A stretch of DNA of 28,996 nt. Origin: Armatimonadaceae bacterium (GTDB taxonomy: Bacteria > Armatimonadota > Armatimonadia > Armatimonadales > Armatimonadaceae). Under the pieces are notes generated by a model. The model made no database searches. It saw nothing but the letters and a program-made list of their open reading frames with translations, and was not told the DNA's origin. Both the position numbers and the translations under genes were made by a program. The first letter of the stretch is position 1. Each line of letters starts with the position of its first letter. The stretch is from NCBI GenBank assembly GCA_030446525.1, contig JAUJNC010000067.1, positions 1 through 28,996 on the forward strand, read 5' to 3'. This document shows, piece after piece, positions 9,901 through 17,853 of this stretch.

Positions 9901-10418
9901 CCGCAGCAAGGCGGAGATTCCTTCGCAGAGCCCGGCGCTATCCGCGCCGTCGTGCCCTCCGCCTCCCAAGGCGACTCCCACGCGTCGCTTAGGTCGAAGA
10001 ATGGCCTGCGCTTCTCGTTCGGGCAGGTGGCGGAGCGACTGCCGCAGGCCGCGGAGCAGCGCCCGTGTAATCGGTCTCGCGCACCCGTCACCAAAACCGG
10101 CCAGAAGCCCGCGCTTTCGTCGGGCAACAGGCGACCGGCCAGATCAGGCCTCCTGCGCCGCAAACGCTCGCGCAGCGAAGTGTCGCCCACGGGTGGCGCG
10201 GCGAGCGCCTGTAGCCATCAACGCAAAAGCGGGATTTACCGGTCCCATATGCGCCCGTAATGCTGATGCCGCGCGCTTGGCTGCATGATTGCCAAGCTGA
10301 GGCGTTCCAGCGTCGAAAGCGCAGCGGGTGTCAGCACATACCCATCTAGTGACTCCGGTGTGAAAAAGTCACGCTCCAGGTTGACCGAGCGTAGAAACCG
10401 GCGACTTACCCGAACCAT
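6974..10418 (-). CDS. Large P-loop ATPase of an Ssp-like phosphorothioation operon, frameshifted
   Basis: About 1,148 codons from the ATG at 10416-10418 to TGA at 6974-6976, joined across at least four frames. The N-terminus (RVSRRFLRSVNLERDF) leads to a Walker A motif, GAYGTGKS, at 10232-10255. A Walker B, LIILVDEMGKFLEYA, lies at the start of the longest unbroken stretch (9981-7459). YPLHPLTALILPHLFRRFGQ followed by NERSLFSFLSSEEP is a pattern I associate with very large ATPases of phage-defence loci such as BrxC/PglY relatives. The tail, in another frame, ends VIGQVAQQVLQEAQDD. It lies 39 bp after the DUF4007 gene and overlaps the PAPS-reductase start, which suits an SspC-like role; similarity to SspC itself needs an alignment. 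Frameshifts cluster near 10,240-9,980 and 7,460-7,150. Confidence 0.7.
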
Positions 10419-10457
10419 ATCTGCGTGAGGGCAATACCGCTCTCGCCTTGCTCTTTG

Positions 10458-11395
10458 TCAACGGATGTCGTAATAGCCACTGAGTATCTCGCTCCTCGCG
10501 ATCCGCCCACGCCGCGCCACCTGTCGAACCATTGCCGTGTCGTTAAAGATTAATCTACCCTCCGTGATTTCCCTAAGCCCATCCAAGTAAGCAAGCACGG
10601 CGTCTTCATCTAAGCGAAACACACGTCCTGGACTGCCCTCACCGTGCACAATCTCGCGGAAACTCAGCGTTTCCTGGCCCTGAGTGCCAACGCTCCCAAG
10701 AATCGAGCAGCGCGTAGCAAAAAATCGCTAACGGCAGGCCCGGCTTCTCGCCGTTGTTGAAGCGGTACCGCTTGTCACCCTCCACCTCGGAAATGAGGCC
10801 GAGCGTCGTCAGCGGACAATCTAGTGTCTCTTCCAGCGTTGAAGTCGGTCCCCGCTTGATAGCAACATAGGTGCGAAGAAAACAGGAAACATCCGCATGA
10901 GCGATGCCCCCGACGTCCGGCTGCCTGTGCCTTCGACAATTCGTTCCAGTGCATTAATGATTGTGTCGCGGGTGAACTCCGGCTCGTTCAGCAGGTTGAA
11001 TGCCCAGTACCAGGTCGTCACCCGATCCGGGTTGGTCGCCAGGTTCCAGTGGATCAGCCAGCAGGGAACCGTCATCCTCCAGAAACGGGTCCCAGCCCGG
11101 CTGCAGAAAGAGGCTGCGACCGAGATCCGTCAAAGTCAGAGGCTTCGAGCGGCTACCCGGCTGCGCCTCCCCTCCTCCACTATGCGCGCCGCTGGGCACC
11201 AGTGGCGGATAGAGCGCACCATGTTCTTGCCGACGCCAGTTCGACCATCGCCTCATCGCGCAAAAAGATGTCGTTGTTTCGATAGCCCGTCCACCTTCTT
11301 CAGCCAAGCGTAACGGAAGACGAATGTTTCGTGCCGGAGAACGACGGCTGGCGGGGTAGGGTAGGCGGTGGAGCAAGAGCGGCTAAACTGGTCAT
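10458..11395 (-). CDS. DUF4007 family protein (SspB-like), frameshifted; first gene of the operon
   Basis: About 312 codons joined across frames from a likely ATG at 11393-11395. Segments in order are RHETFVFRYAWLKK, then NNDIFLRDEAMVEL, then GVGKNMVRSIRHW, then KPLTLTDLGRSLF and GWDPFLEDDGSLL. After these come WNLATNPDRVTTWYWAFNLL with NEPEFTRDTI, and finally GEGSPGRVFRLDEDAVLAYL, ending SEILSGYYDIR. This is the full length and motif order of DUF4007. DUF4007 proteins occur beside DndC-like enzymes. In the Ssp system, SspB, the strand-nicking component, is as I recall of this type, so the assignment rests on established association plus gene order. At least four indels interrupt the frame. 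The start is uncertain because the first conserved segment is out of frame with the ATG. Confidence 0.7.
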
Positions 11396-11793
11396 TAATC
11401 TTCCGTCACCTATCAATTGGGCAAACGTAGGTTTATCTTAGCAGATATGGTATCACGGGTTGATTCTCTCCTCCGCCAATAACCTCCTTCTTCCGATCTT
11501 TCCTGTCTGTGATTCGGAAAGGTAAACGGCTGTTTAAAAAACTCGTCTGTTCCGCCTGAGCGGGGCCAATCGAAATCCTCGACGTCCGTAGGGGACATAA
11601 CGGCAGAAGACCTGTAATGGGCTGCCTTTGCCCTGCGTCATCGTGCTCCACACGGGGAGGTTTTCCCTCACCAAGGCACGCACACCTGCTCGAAAGAGGG
11701 GGTGCCAGACGAAGAGAAAAGCTGGTACATAAGAGCAAGGCCGCGACTGGAACCGGTGACGCGGCCCCGACTCTTTCGAATCGAGGCGGGTGC
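11396..11793. other. Divergent intergenic region between the Ssp-like operon and dop
   Basis: About 400 bp without a convincing gene. Promoters for both the leftward operon and the rightward proteasome genes should lie here or in flanking coding sequence, but I cannot pick one with confidence. A short perfect inverted repeat (GGCCGCG...CGCGGCC with a 14-base spacer) occurs just before dop, near 11,740-11,768. Base composition rises sharply from here to the right, so this is a candidate island boundary. Confidence 0.4.
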
Positions 11794-13339
11794 TTGATCG
11801 GGATCGAGACCAAAGTACGGGATCTACGTCGAGGGCAAGGGCGCGCAGGACCTGGTGGCCGAGGCGACCCATCTGGTGAAGTTGTGCCCCTGGCCGGTGG
11901 CGACGTGGGGTGGGATTATCGGGCGGAGCATCCGCGGCGGGACATGCGCGGCTTCACCGTGGACCACCTTTCGGTCGACCCCAACGACGCGCAGTTCGAG
12001 CAGTCCGGCCAGCCGCATTCGACGGACGCGGAGGTGCGCGCCGACCGGGTGCTCCCGAGCGGCGCGGCTGTACACCGACCACGGGCACCCGGAGTTCCTC
12101 GACGCCGGAGTGCACGTCGCTCCGGGCCTGATCGCCTCCGACCGGGCGGGGAACGGGTGATCACCACCCGCGCCCAGCGCCGGCTGGCGCGCTCCGGGCC
12201 CGGCACCGTCGCGCTCTACAAAAATAACACCGACTTCCACGGCGCCTCCTACGGCTGCCACGAGTCGTACCTGATCAGCCGCGCCGTCCGCTTCGAGGAC
12301 CTGCTGAGCCGCCCTGCTGCCCTTCTTCGTCACCCGGCAGATCTTCGCCGGGGCGGGGCAAGGTGGGGGCGGAACCGGCGGCGGCGGGCATGCCGTACCA
12401 GCTTTGCAGCGGGCCGACTTCTTCTCGGTCGAGGCGTCGGTGGACACGCTGTACAACCGGCCCATCGTCAACACGCGCGTGACGCCGACGCGCGCCGGTA
12501 CCGTCGCTTCCATGTGATCTGCGGCGACGCCAACTTGTGAGGTGGCCACGCTGCTCAAGGTGGGCGCCACGCTGCTCCGCTGCGCCTTGTGGAGACGGGC
12601 TGGAGGCCCGCGGGGTCGCGCTCGCGAGCCCGGTGGACGCCATCAAGCAGGTGTCGTACGACCAGAGCTTCCAGTGGCTTGTGCGGCGCGCCGGGGGCGG
12701 GACGATCGGGGCCGTGGACGTGCAGCGCGTGTTTCTGGCGGCGGCGCGGGAGCGGCTGGCGGGATGTCGGAGGAGACGGACTCGTCCTGGGCGAGTGGGC
12801 CCGCGTGCTGGACCGGCTCGAGGCGGACCCGCTCGGGCTGTCCGATACGCTGGACTGGGTACAAGCGGGCGCTTTTGGGAAGAGTTCCGTGCGACGAAGG
12901 GCTGGGCTGGGACGACCCGATGCTGCAAAGCCTGGACCTGGAGTACCACAACGTGGACCCGGAGGCGTGGCCTTTACCTGGGCCTGGAGCAGGAGGCCGG
13001 GTGCGGCGCGTCGTCTCCGACGATGAGATCGCGCGGGCGGTGACAATTCCGCCCGCCGCCTCGCCGCGGGCCATCGTCCGGGGGCTTGCCGTCGCCAAGT
13101 TCGCCGAAGCCGTGAAGCAGGTCACCTGGAGCCGTCTCACCCTCGACGACGGCTCGGGGCAGAGCGTGGGCATCCGGATGTCGGCGGTGCAGGATCTGGA
13201 CCCCGCGCGCGTGATGGGGCAGCTCAAGGACGCGGCGACCCCGGCCGAGTTCGTCCGCGCCCTGGAAGCTTTGGAGCACGACGCGGGCACCGACGCCCCG
13301 GCGGACGCAGGAGACGACGATGCCGGCGAAGAAGAGTAA
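11794..13339 (+). CDS. dop: Depupylase/deamidase Dop of the Pup (UBact) system, frameshifted
   Basis: Dop hydrolyses the bond between the modifier's C-terminal residue and substrate lysine, and deamidates Gln-ending modifiers to Glu. The fold is that of glutamine synthetase-like PafA/Dop enzymes. The start (LIGIET, with TTG at 11794) holds the catalytic-Glu motif. It is followed, in a second frame, by YGIYVEGKGAQDLVAEATHL, the extended N-terminal loop that separates Dop from PafA. Then come HPRRDMRGFTVDHLSVDPND, ALYKNNTDFHGASYGCHESY, YRRFHVICGDANL, and the C-terminal half ASPVDAIKQVSYDQSFQWL through QSLDLEYHNVDPE. The last 110 residues (from about 13,000) are unbroken and end in an acidic tail. 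Many indels lie between 11,800 and 13,000. Downstream ubact follows after 68 bp. Confidence 0.85.
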
Positions 13340-13407
13340 CCGGGCGACCTTTTGGGAAACAATCTGAATGAGGATGCTGGGGCTGTGCCCCGCAAGGAGA
13401 AAGAGCC

Positions 13408-13602
13408 ATGCAAGAGTTCCGTTCCGATGATCGCCTGACGCGGCCCATGCCGACCGCCGATCCGCTGCGCAAGACCGGTGACGGCGACGAAGGGCCGTCG
13501 AAACCGGATGTCAAGCGGCCCGAAAGCCGCAACATCCTCGACCGCATGAAGCGAGTAGACCCGAACCAGGCGAAGCGGTACCGCCAGCGCTCGGGTCAGT
13601 AG
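13408..13602 (+). CDS. ubact: Pup-like ubiquitin-like protein modifier (UBact type)
   Basis: A 64-residue, highly charged and probably disordered protein. AAGGAG at 13394-13399 precedes the ATG at 13408. The middle has GPSKPDVKRPESRNILDRMK and the end is KRYRQRSGQ. A C-terminal Gly-Gln is the hallmark of the prokaryotic ubiquitin-like proteins; the Gln would be deamidated by Dop before ligation by PafA. The central and C-terminal sequence resembles UBact, described from several Gram-negative-type phyla, more than actinobacterial Pup, which has a longer coiled-coil region. It sits exactly between dop and the proteasome core genes, 10 bp before prcB. The Gln end means it needs processing, unlike variants that end in Glu. 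Confidence 0.92.
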   Translation: MQEFRSDDRLTRPMPTADPLRKTGDGDEGPSKPDVKRPESRNILDRMKRVDPNQAKRYRQRSGQ

Positions 13603-13612
13603 AAAGTAGCCT

Positions 13613-14485
13613 ATGCCTAACTTTTTCGAACAAGCCCCCCCGCTGCTGGGGCCGGGGGGAGCCGGGCGCGGCGACTTCGCCGGGCTGCTCGGTCTGCGTT
13701 CGCCTTCCGGGGGGAGCGGGCTGCTGGCCTCGCCCCCCTTCGCCACGCCCGCCGTCACCCAGCAGGCGCCCGGGGACGGGCCGGCGGGCGGCGAGATCCA
13801 CGGCACCACCGTCATCGCGGTGAAGTACCGGGACGGCGTGATCAACATCGGGGACCGGCGGGCGACCGGCGGCTTCTCGATCATGTACGACCAGGCGGAG
13901 AAGGTGCTGGCGCTGGACGACTATACCCTGATCGCCATCTCCGGGTCGTTCGCCAAGGCGATGGAGGTGGTGCGCTACCTGCGTCACGCCTTCAGGTACT
14001 ACGAGCGCTCGCAGCTGCAGCCGATGAGCCTGGACGGCAAGCTGAGCGAGCTGGGCCGCGTGATCGCCGGGAACGTCGCGGCGGCGATGAACGGCATCGG
14101 CGCGTTCATCCCGGTCCTGTCGACCTACGATCGGGAGGCCAGCGAGGGGCGCGTCTTTTTCTACGACGGCATGGGCGCGCGCTTCGAGACCGCCGACTTC
14201 GGCGCGGCGGGGTCTGGCTCGACGCAGATCCGGGGCGCCTTCGAATACATCGCCAAGACCAAGGGGCCGTTCCGCGAGATGGACCGGGACACGGCGCTGC
14301 GGGAGGCGCTGACCCTTTTGGAGATCGCCGCGGACCTGGATGCGGCCACCGGCGGCGCGAGCAAGGTGCTGCCGCTGGCCAGGACCATCACCGCCGACGG
14401 CATTCAGGACGTGGAGGTCGACACGGTCCGCGCGATGGTCAAAGAGATAAATGGGAGCGAGCCGTATGCCGTACAGTCTGTATGA
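13613..14485 (+). CDS. prcB: 20S proteasome beta subunit (catalytic), with propeptide
   Basis: A 290-residue protein. Residues 1-64 form a Gly/Pro-rich propeptide ending in IHG, and TTVIAVKYRDGV begins at Thr65, the N-terminal threonine nucleophile freed by autocleavage. Downstream GDRRATGG supplies the conserved Asp, and EKVLALDDYTLIAISG the catalytic Lys. TADGIQDVEVD near the C-terminus fits the beta fold. The mature chain of about 226 residues has normal family length. Start: ATG at 13613, 10 bp after ubact. The ribosome-binding site is weak, so translation may be coupled to ubact. The last 20 bp overlap the prcA start. The frame is intact. Two beta rings stack between two alpha rings in the cytoplasm. 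Confidence 0.95.
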   Translation: MPNFFEQAPPLLGPGGAGRGDFAGLLGLRSPSGGSGLLASPPFATPAVTQQAPGDGPAGGEIHGTTVIAVKYRDGVINIGDRRATGGFSIMYDQAEKVLALDDYTLIAISGSFAKAMEVVRYLRHAFRYYERSQLQPMSLDGKLSELGRVIAGNVAAAMNGIGAFIPVLSTYDREASEGRVFFYDGMGARFETADFGAAGSGSTQIRGAFEYIAKTKGPFREMDRDTALREALTLLEIAADLDAATGGASKVLPLARTITADGIQDVEVDTVRAMVKEINGSEPYAVQSV

Positions 14486-15260
14486 TTGGAATGAGTCGGT
14501 CCAGCAGCGCAACGAGTACGTCGAGGACCGGCTCAAGGACGGGTCGCCGATCGTGGCGGTGTCCTACGAGGACGGCATCCTGATGCTGACCCTGCGCGGC
14601 ACGCAGCGCAAGCTGTTCGACGTCTACGACCGGATGATGATGGGCGCGCTGGGCAAGCAGAGTGATATCGAGTCGCTGCGTCTGGCCGCCGTGGACGTGG
14701 CGCACAAGGAGGGGTTCGAGCGCTCGCCGGACGATGTATCGATCCAGCGGCTGGTCGGCTTTTCCCTTTCGCCCGCCATCAAGCGCGTATACAACGACCA
14801 GCAGTCCGTGCCGCTGACGGTGCGCGCCGTCTTCGCCGAGATGAACCGCACGCCGGAGCAGGACCACTTCTTCGTCCTGGGCTACGACGGCGAGTTCAAA
14901 ACGCAGTCCCGCCACGTGGTGGCGGCGGGAACGCCGTATGCCGAGGAGCAGGCCGAGGACGCGCTGCGCGAGGCGTCGCCGGGTACCCTGGACGACGCGC
15001 TGCGGGCGGCGCTGACGGCGTGGGGCATCGGGCGGTCCCGGCTGAGCCCGCGCACCGACGAGGAGGGGGAGTTCGACCCGCTCAGCCCCCTCGATGATGC
15101 GCCCAGGGCCTCGGAGGATCCGGCGGTGGCGATCCGGGAGGCGCTGAAAAACAGGGCGGTGGTCGAGGCGGCGATCCTGAACCGCAACTCGGCCCGGGAA
15201 TCCAAGTTCCGTCTCTTGAAGGAGTCCGAGCTGGACGCGGCGTTAAGGGACTATCGGTAG
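14466..15260 (+). CDS. prcA: 20S proteasome alpha subunit
   Basis: A 264-residue non-catalytic subunit that forms the outer rings and the gated entrance. I choose the ATG at 14466 (MPYSLYDWNESVQQR) rather than the in-frame ATG at 14451. GGAG lies nine bases before it, and bacterial alpha subunits begin with a short aromatic-rich gating segment. SPIVAVSYEDGILMLTLRGT is the first strand pair, and VFVLGYDG-like FFVLGYDGEFKTQ follows. The C-terminal 60 residues are acidic then helical (NRAVVEAAILNRNSARESKF). The N-terminal Thr and propeptide are absent, as expected. It overlaps prcB by 20 bp, and the frame is intact. Confidence 0.93.
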   Translation: MPYSLYDWNESVQQRNEYVEDRLKDGSPIVAVSYEDGILMLTLRGTQRKLFDVYDRMMMGALGKQSDIESLRLAAVDVAHKEGFERSPDDVSIQRLVGFSLSPAIKRVYNDQQSVPLTVRAVFAEMNRTPEQDHFFVLGYDGEFKTQSRHVVAAGTPYAEEQAEDALREASPGTLDDALRAALTAWGIGRSRLSPRTDEEGEFDPLSPLDDAPRASEDPAVAIREALKNRAVVEAAILNRNSARESKFRLLKESELDAALRDYR

Positions 15261-15361
15261 ACCTCCCCCCCAACCCCACTCCGTGCCGGAGAGGGGAGGA
15301 GGAGGGTGTGACGATACCAGATTCCCCCTCCCCTTGCAGGGGGAGGGGCCGGGGGAGAGGT
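15261..15361. repeat. Two GC-rich hairpins between prcA and pafA
   Basis: The gap holds two strong inverted repeats: CCCCACTCCG-TGC-CGGAGAGGGG, with one A-A mismatch, and CCCCTCCCC-TTGCA-GGGGGAGGGG. They resemble other C-run/G-run palindromes in this window at 17,813-17,847, 20,713-20,765 and 26,880-26,926, and look like members of a dispersed intergenic repeat family. The second ends in GGGGGAGAGG just before the pafA start, so it may also supply or mask the ribosome-binding site. Confidence 0.65.
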
Positions 15362-16821
15362 ATGGAAAAGCGGATTTTCGGGATCGAGACGGAGTTCGGC
15401 TGCCTGGTGCGCGACGACAAGGGGGGCACGCCGGAGCGGGTGGTGGAAGAGATCAAGAACCACTGCTTTTACCAGAAGAAGTGGGGCCTGATCGACCTGC
15501 ATGCGCGCGACTATTCGTTCGAGCCGGCGCGGTCGGGCGGCTTCCTGATCAACGGGGGGCGGCTGTACATCGACGCCGTGGGGGACCACGAGGAGTACGC
15601 CACGCCCGAGTGCACCGACATCCTGGACGCCTGCCGCTACTACAAGGCGGGGCAGTGGATCGTGCAGAGCCTGCTGAACGACCTGAACCTCCAGGATGTG
15701 GCCTCGTTCCACAACAACTCCGTGGACCACTACGGCGGGCACACGTTCGGCTGCCACGAGAACTACCTCGTGGAGATGCAGGACGAGGACTTCTTCCGCG
15801 CCTCCTTCAACTACCTGCTCCCGTTCCTGGTCACGCGCCAGTTCTTCGCCGGGGTCGGCCGCGTCGGCGGGCACCGGCTGAACTTCTCGTCCATGCGCAA
15901 CTCGGTGATGACGATCTCCGACTACGACGTGGATTATCAGTGGGTGTCAAACTTCTACGGCGTCGAGATCGACCCCACCATAGACTTTCAGCTCTCGCAG
16001 CGGGCGGACCACATCGTCAAGACCATCTCGTCGCGCGGTTGACCGCTATCGAACAACCCAGCGGACTCCTACTACAACTTCAACCCACCGTCGCGGCGAT
16101 CCAGGGCGAGCAGGCAACTGAGCTATCAGCGCGACCGCGCTCAAGGTCGGTACGACTTTGCCGTCCTGTCCCGCTGTCGAGGAGGGCACGGTCGGGGCGA
16201 TGGTATATACGCTGGGAATCCCTGAAGCGTTGCGTTCCAGCCTGCGACCCCACCTGGAAGTGGCAGGTCAAGCGCAAAAGCGGGGGGACGATCTCGGCGG
16301 TCGACCTGCAGCGCATCTACCTCGCGGCGGCCCGGAAGCGTTTGGAAGGCTGCGACGAGCAGATGGACTGGGTCCTCGGGGAGTGGGAGAAGACCCTCGA
16401 CGCCCTGGAACGCGACCCGATGAGCCTGGCGAACAAGCTGGACTGGGTGGCCAAGCGCAAGATGTACGAGCAGTACAAAGAAAGCGAGGGCGTGGACTGG
16501 CAGGACGAGGTGATGCAGAGTCTCGACCTGGAGTACCACAACGTGAATCCGTCGCAGAGCCTCTTCTACGCGCTCGAGGAGGCAGGGGAGATGGTGCGCC
16601 TGATCCCGCACGAGGAGATCGCGCGGGCGACGTGCGCCGCGCCGATGAACACGCGGGCGGCTGCTCGCGCGCAGATCATCAGCAAGCTGATCGCCTCGCG
16701 CTCGCGCGATTACGTGATCGACTGGGATCTGGTGTACCTGGCCAAAAACCGACACCTGGATCTGAAGAACCCGTTCGATACCTACACCCGCGAAGCGGAG
16801 TCGTTCGCCCGAACGATCTAG
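15362..16821 (+). CDS. pafA: Pup/UBact-protein ligase PafA, frameshifted
   Basis: PafA uses ATP to phosphorylate the modifier's C-terminal Glu and join it to substrate lysines. The ATG at 15362, right after GGGGAGAGG, gives MEKRIFGIETEFG with catalytic Glu9. NGGRLYIDAVGDHEEYATPE contains Asp71, the second key residue. Conserved FHNNSVDHYGGHTFGCHENY and DFQLSQRADHIVKT follow. The frame breaks near 16,040. Between 16,040 and 16,250 the coding signal switches frames (ALKVGTT is readable near 16,138), and from about 16,255 to 16,821 the C-terminal half is unbroken: WKWQVKRKSGGTISAVDLQR, MQSLDLEYHNVNP, ending EAESFARTI. The Dop-specific N-terminal loop is absent, which separates it from dop upstream. 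Joined length is about 486 codons, normal for PafA. Confidence 0.9.
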
Positions 16822-16852
16822 CGCCGCCTGACAGCGGGCAGCAGCGCGGACA

Positions 16853-16892
16853 AGGGGTGTAGCTAGGAAAGGCTGCACCCCTCGCTGTTTTT
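16853..16892 (+). terminator. Intrinsic terminator after pafA
   Basis: AGGGGTGTAGC (16853-16863) pairs with GCTGCACCCCT (16872-16882), with one G-U pair, around an 8-base loop. A T5 run (16888-16892) follows five bases later. It closes the dop-ubact-prcB-prcA-pafA transcript. It ends only 18 bp before the next gene, so that gene depends on read-through or a promoter nearby. Confidence 0.8.
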
Positions 16893-16910
16893 GTGGCCAG
16901 GAGACGGACC

Positions 16911-17813
16911 GTGGAAAAGCTAATGACTCTGCTCACCCTGCCTGGCCCGTCGGGGGATGAAGGGGCCTTGACGGAGTGGCTCCAGGCAGAGGTCTCTGCC
17001 GTCGCGCCGGACGCGGCATTGACCCGACTGGGCGACAGCCTCCTCGTCACGCGCGGCAATCCCACCCTGGCTATCTTCGCACATATCGATACCACCGGCT
17101 TCACCCTGGGCTATCACAACGAACTGATACCTATCGGCGCCCCCGCGGCGCGTCCGGGTGATCCCGTGCGTGCAACCGTCGCGGCATCCGGCAGCGGCGC
17201 GGCACGAGGGACGGTGCGCCTGCAGGGCAGATCCGAGGAACCCCGCCTGGAGCCGAACGGCGAAGCGATGCCCGGGACGCGCTGGGTGTACGACCGGGAG
17301 CCGGTGCGTGAGGGGAACTGGATCGTCGCGCCGTATCTCGACAACCGCGCCGGGGTGTGGTACGCGCTCCGGGCGCTGGAGCGCTCTGTGAACCTCGCCG
17401 TCGCGTTCACAACCGGCGAAGAGCAGCACGGGCACGGCGCCCGCGTCTCGGCCCAGTGGCTGTACACCCGCTTCGGGCTGACCGACGCGCTCATCGTGGA
17501 CATGACCTGGCAAACAAAGGACATCCGCTGTGGTGGTGGGTGTGTTATCTCCCTGCGCGACGCCTACTGCCCGCGGCAGTCGTATCTCAGCCGTGTGATG
17601 TCACTGGCCGACAAGAGCGGCATCCCGTACCAGAAGGAGATACAGTCCGCCGGCTCGTCGGACGGCGGTCACCTTCTGCGCTCCTCGGTCCCGGTAGACT
17701 GGGTCTTCGTCGGCGCCCCGGAACAGGACGCCCATACCTCCGAAGAACGCGCGCTGCTTTCCGACCTCGACCATCTGACCGATCTGCTGGTCTACCTCGC
17801 CGCCCGGCTATGA
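16911..17813 (+). CDS. M42-type aminopeptidase (glutamyl aminopeptidase/endoglucanase M family)
   Basis: A 300-residue cytoplasmic di-metal peptidase that removes N-terminal residues from short peptides. It would plausibly finish peptides released by the adjacent proteasome. The GTG at 16911 is chosen because AGGAG lies seven bases upstream; an in-frame GTG at 16893 lacks this. Metal and active-site residues are visible: His58 and Asp60 in FAHIDTTGF, bridging Asp144 in YLDNRAGVW, catalytic Glu170 and metal ligand Glu171 in TTGEEQHGHG, Asp197 in LIVDMTW, and His275 in EQDAHTSEER. SSDGGHLL is also typical. It is slightly shorter than standard M42 enzymes (about 340-360 residues). The frame is intact. 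Confidence 0.85.
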   Translation: MEKLMTLLTLPGPSGDEGALTEWLQAEVSAVAPDAALTRLGDSLLVTRGNPTLAIFAHIDTTGFTLGYHNELIPIGAPAARPGDPVRATVAASGSGAARGTVRLQGRSEEPRLEPNGEAMPGTRWVYDREPVREGNWIVAPYLDNRAGVWYALRALERSVNLAVAFTTGEEQHGHGARVSAQWLYTRFGLTDALIVDMTWQTKDIRCGGGCVISLRDAYCPRQSYLSRVMSLADKSGIPYQKEIQSAGSSDGGHLLRSSVPVDWVFVGAPEQDAHTSEERALLSDLDHLTDLLVYLAARL

Positions 17814-17847
17814 TCTCCCCCCTCTCCTGCGAGGAGAGGGGGGAGGG
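17813..17847. terminator. Strong symmetric hairpin between convergent genes
   Basis: CCCCCCTCTCCT-GCG-AGGAGAGGGGGG is a perfect 12 bp stem with a 3-base loop, extended by flanking pairs. It fills the gap between the M42 peptidase and the leftward DUF6785 gene. No T-run follows on either strand, so termination may be weak or factor-dependent. It looks like a member of the GC-rich palindrome family seen elsewhere in the window. Confidence 0.6.
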
Positions 17848-17853
17848 GCGACG

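Noticed and set aside
6974..10418. Identification of the large ATPase as BREX BrxC or PglY
   Set aside because: The ATPase signature is shared, but no BREX partners (PglX, PglZ, BrxA/B, BrxL) are present, while DUF4007 and a DndC-like gene are directly adjacent.
11740..11768. Inverted repeat GGCCGCG/CGCGGCC upstream of dop
   Set aside because: The stem is short with a long loop and no T-run; I could not assign a terminator or operator role.
12643..13884. - strand open frame of 413 codons across dop, ubact and prcB
   Set aside because: It is Ser/Pro/Arg-rich and runs opposite three recognisable genes.
14451..14465. Upstream in-frame ATG for prcA
   Set aside because: GGAG is correctly spaced only for the ATG at 14466, and family N-termini fit the shorter form.
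15283..16821. Single 512-codon frame covering pafA
   Set aside because: Only its last third is real (PafA C-terminus); the first part is out of frame with the clear PafA N-terminus at 15362.
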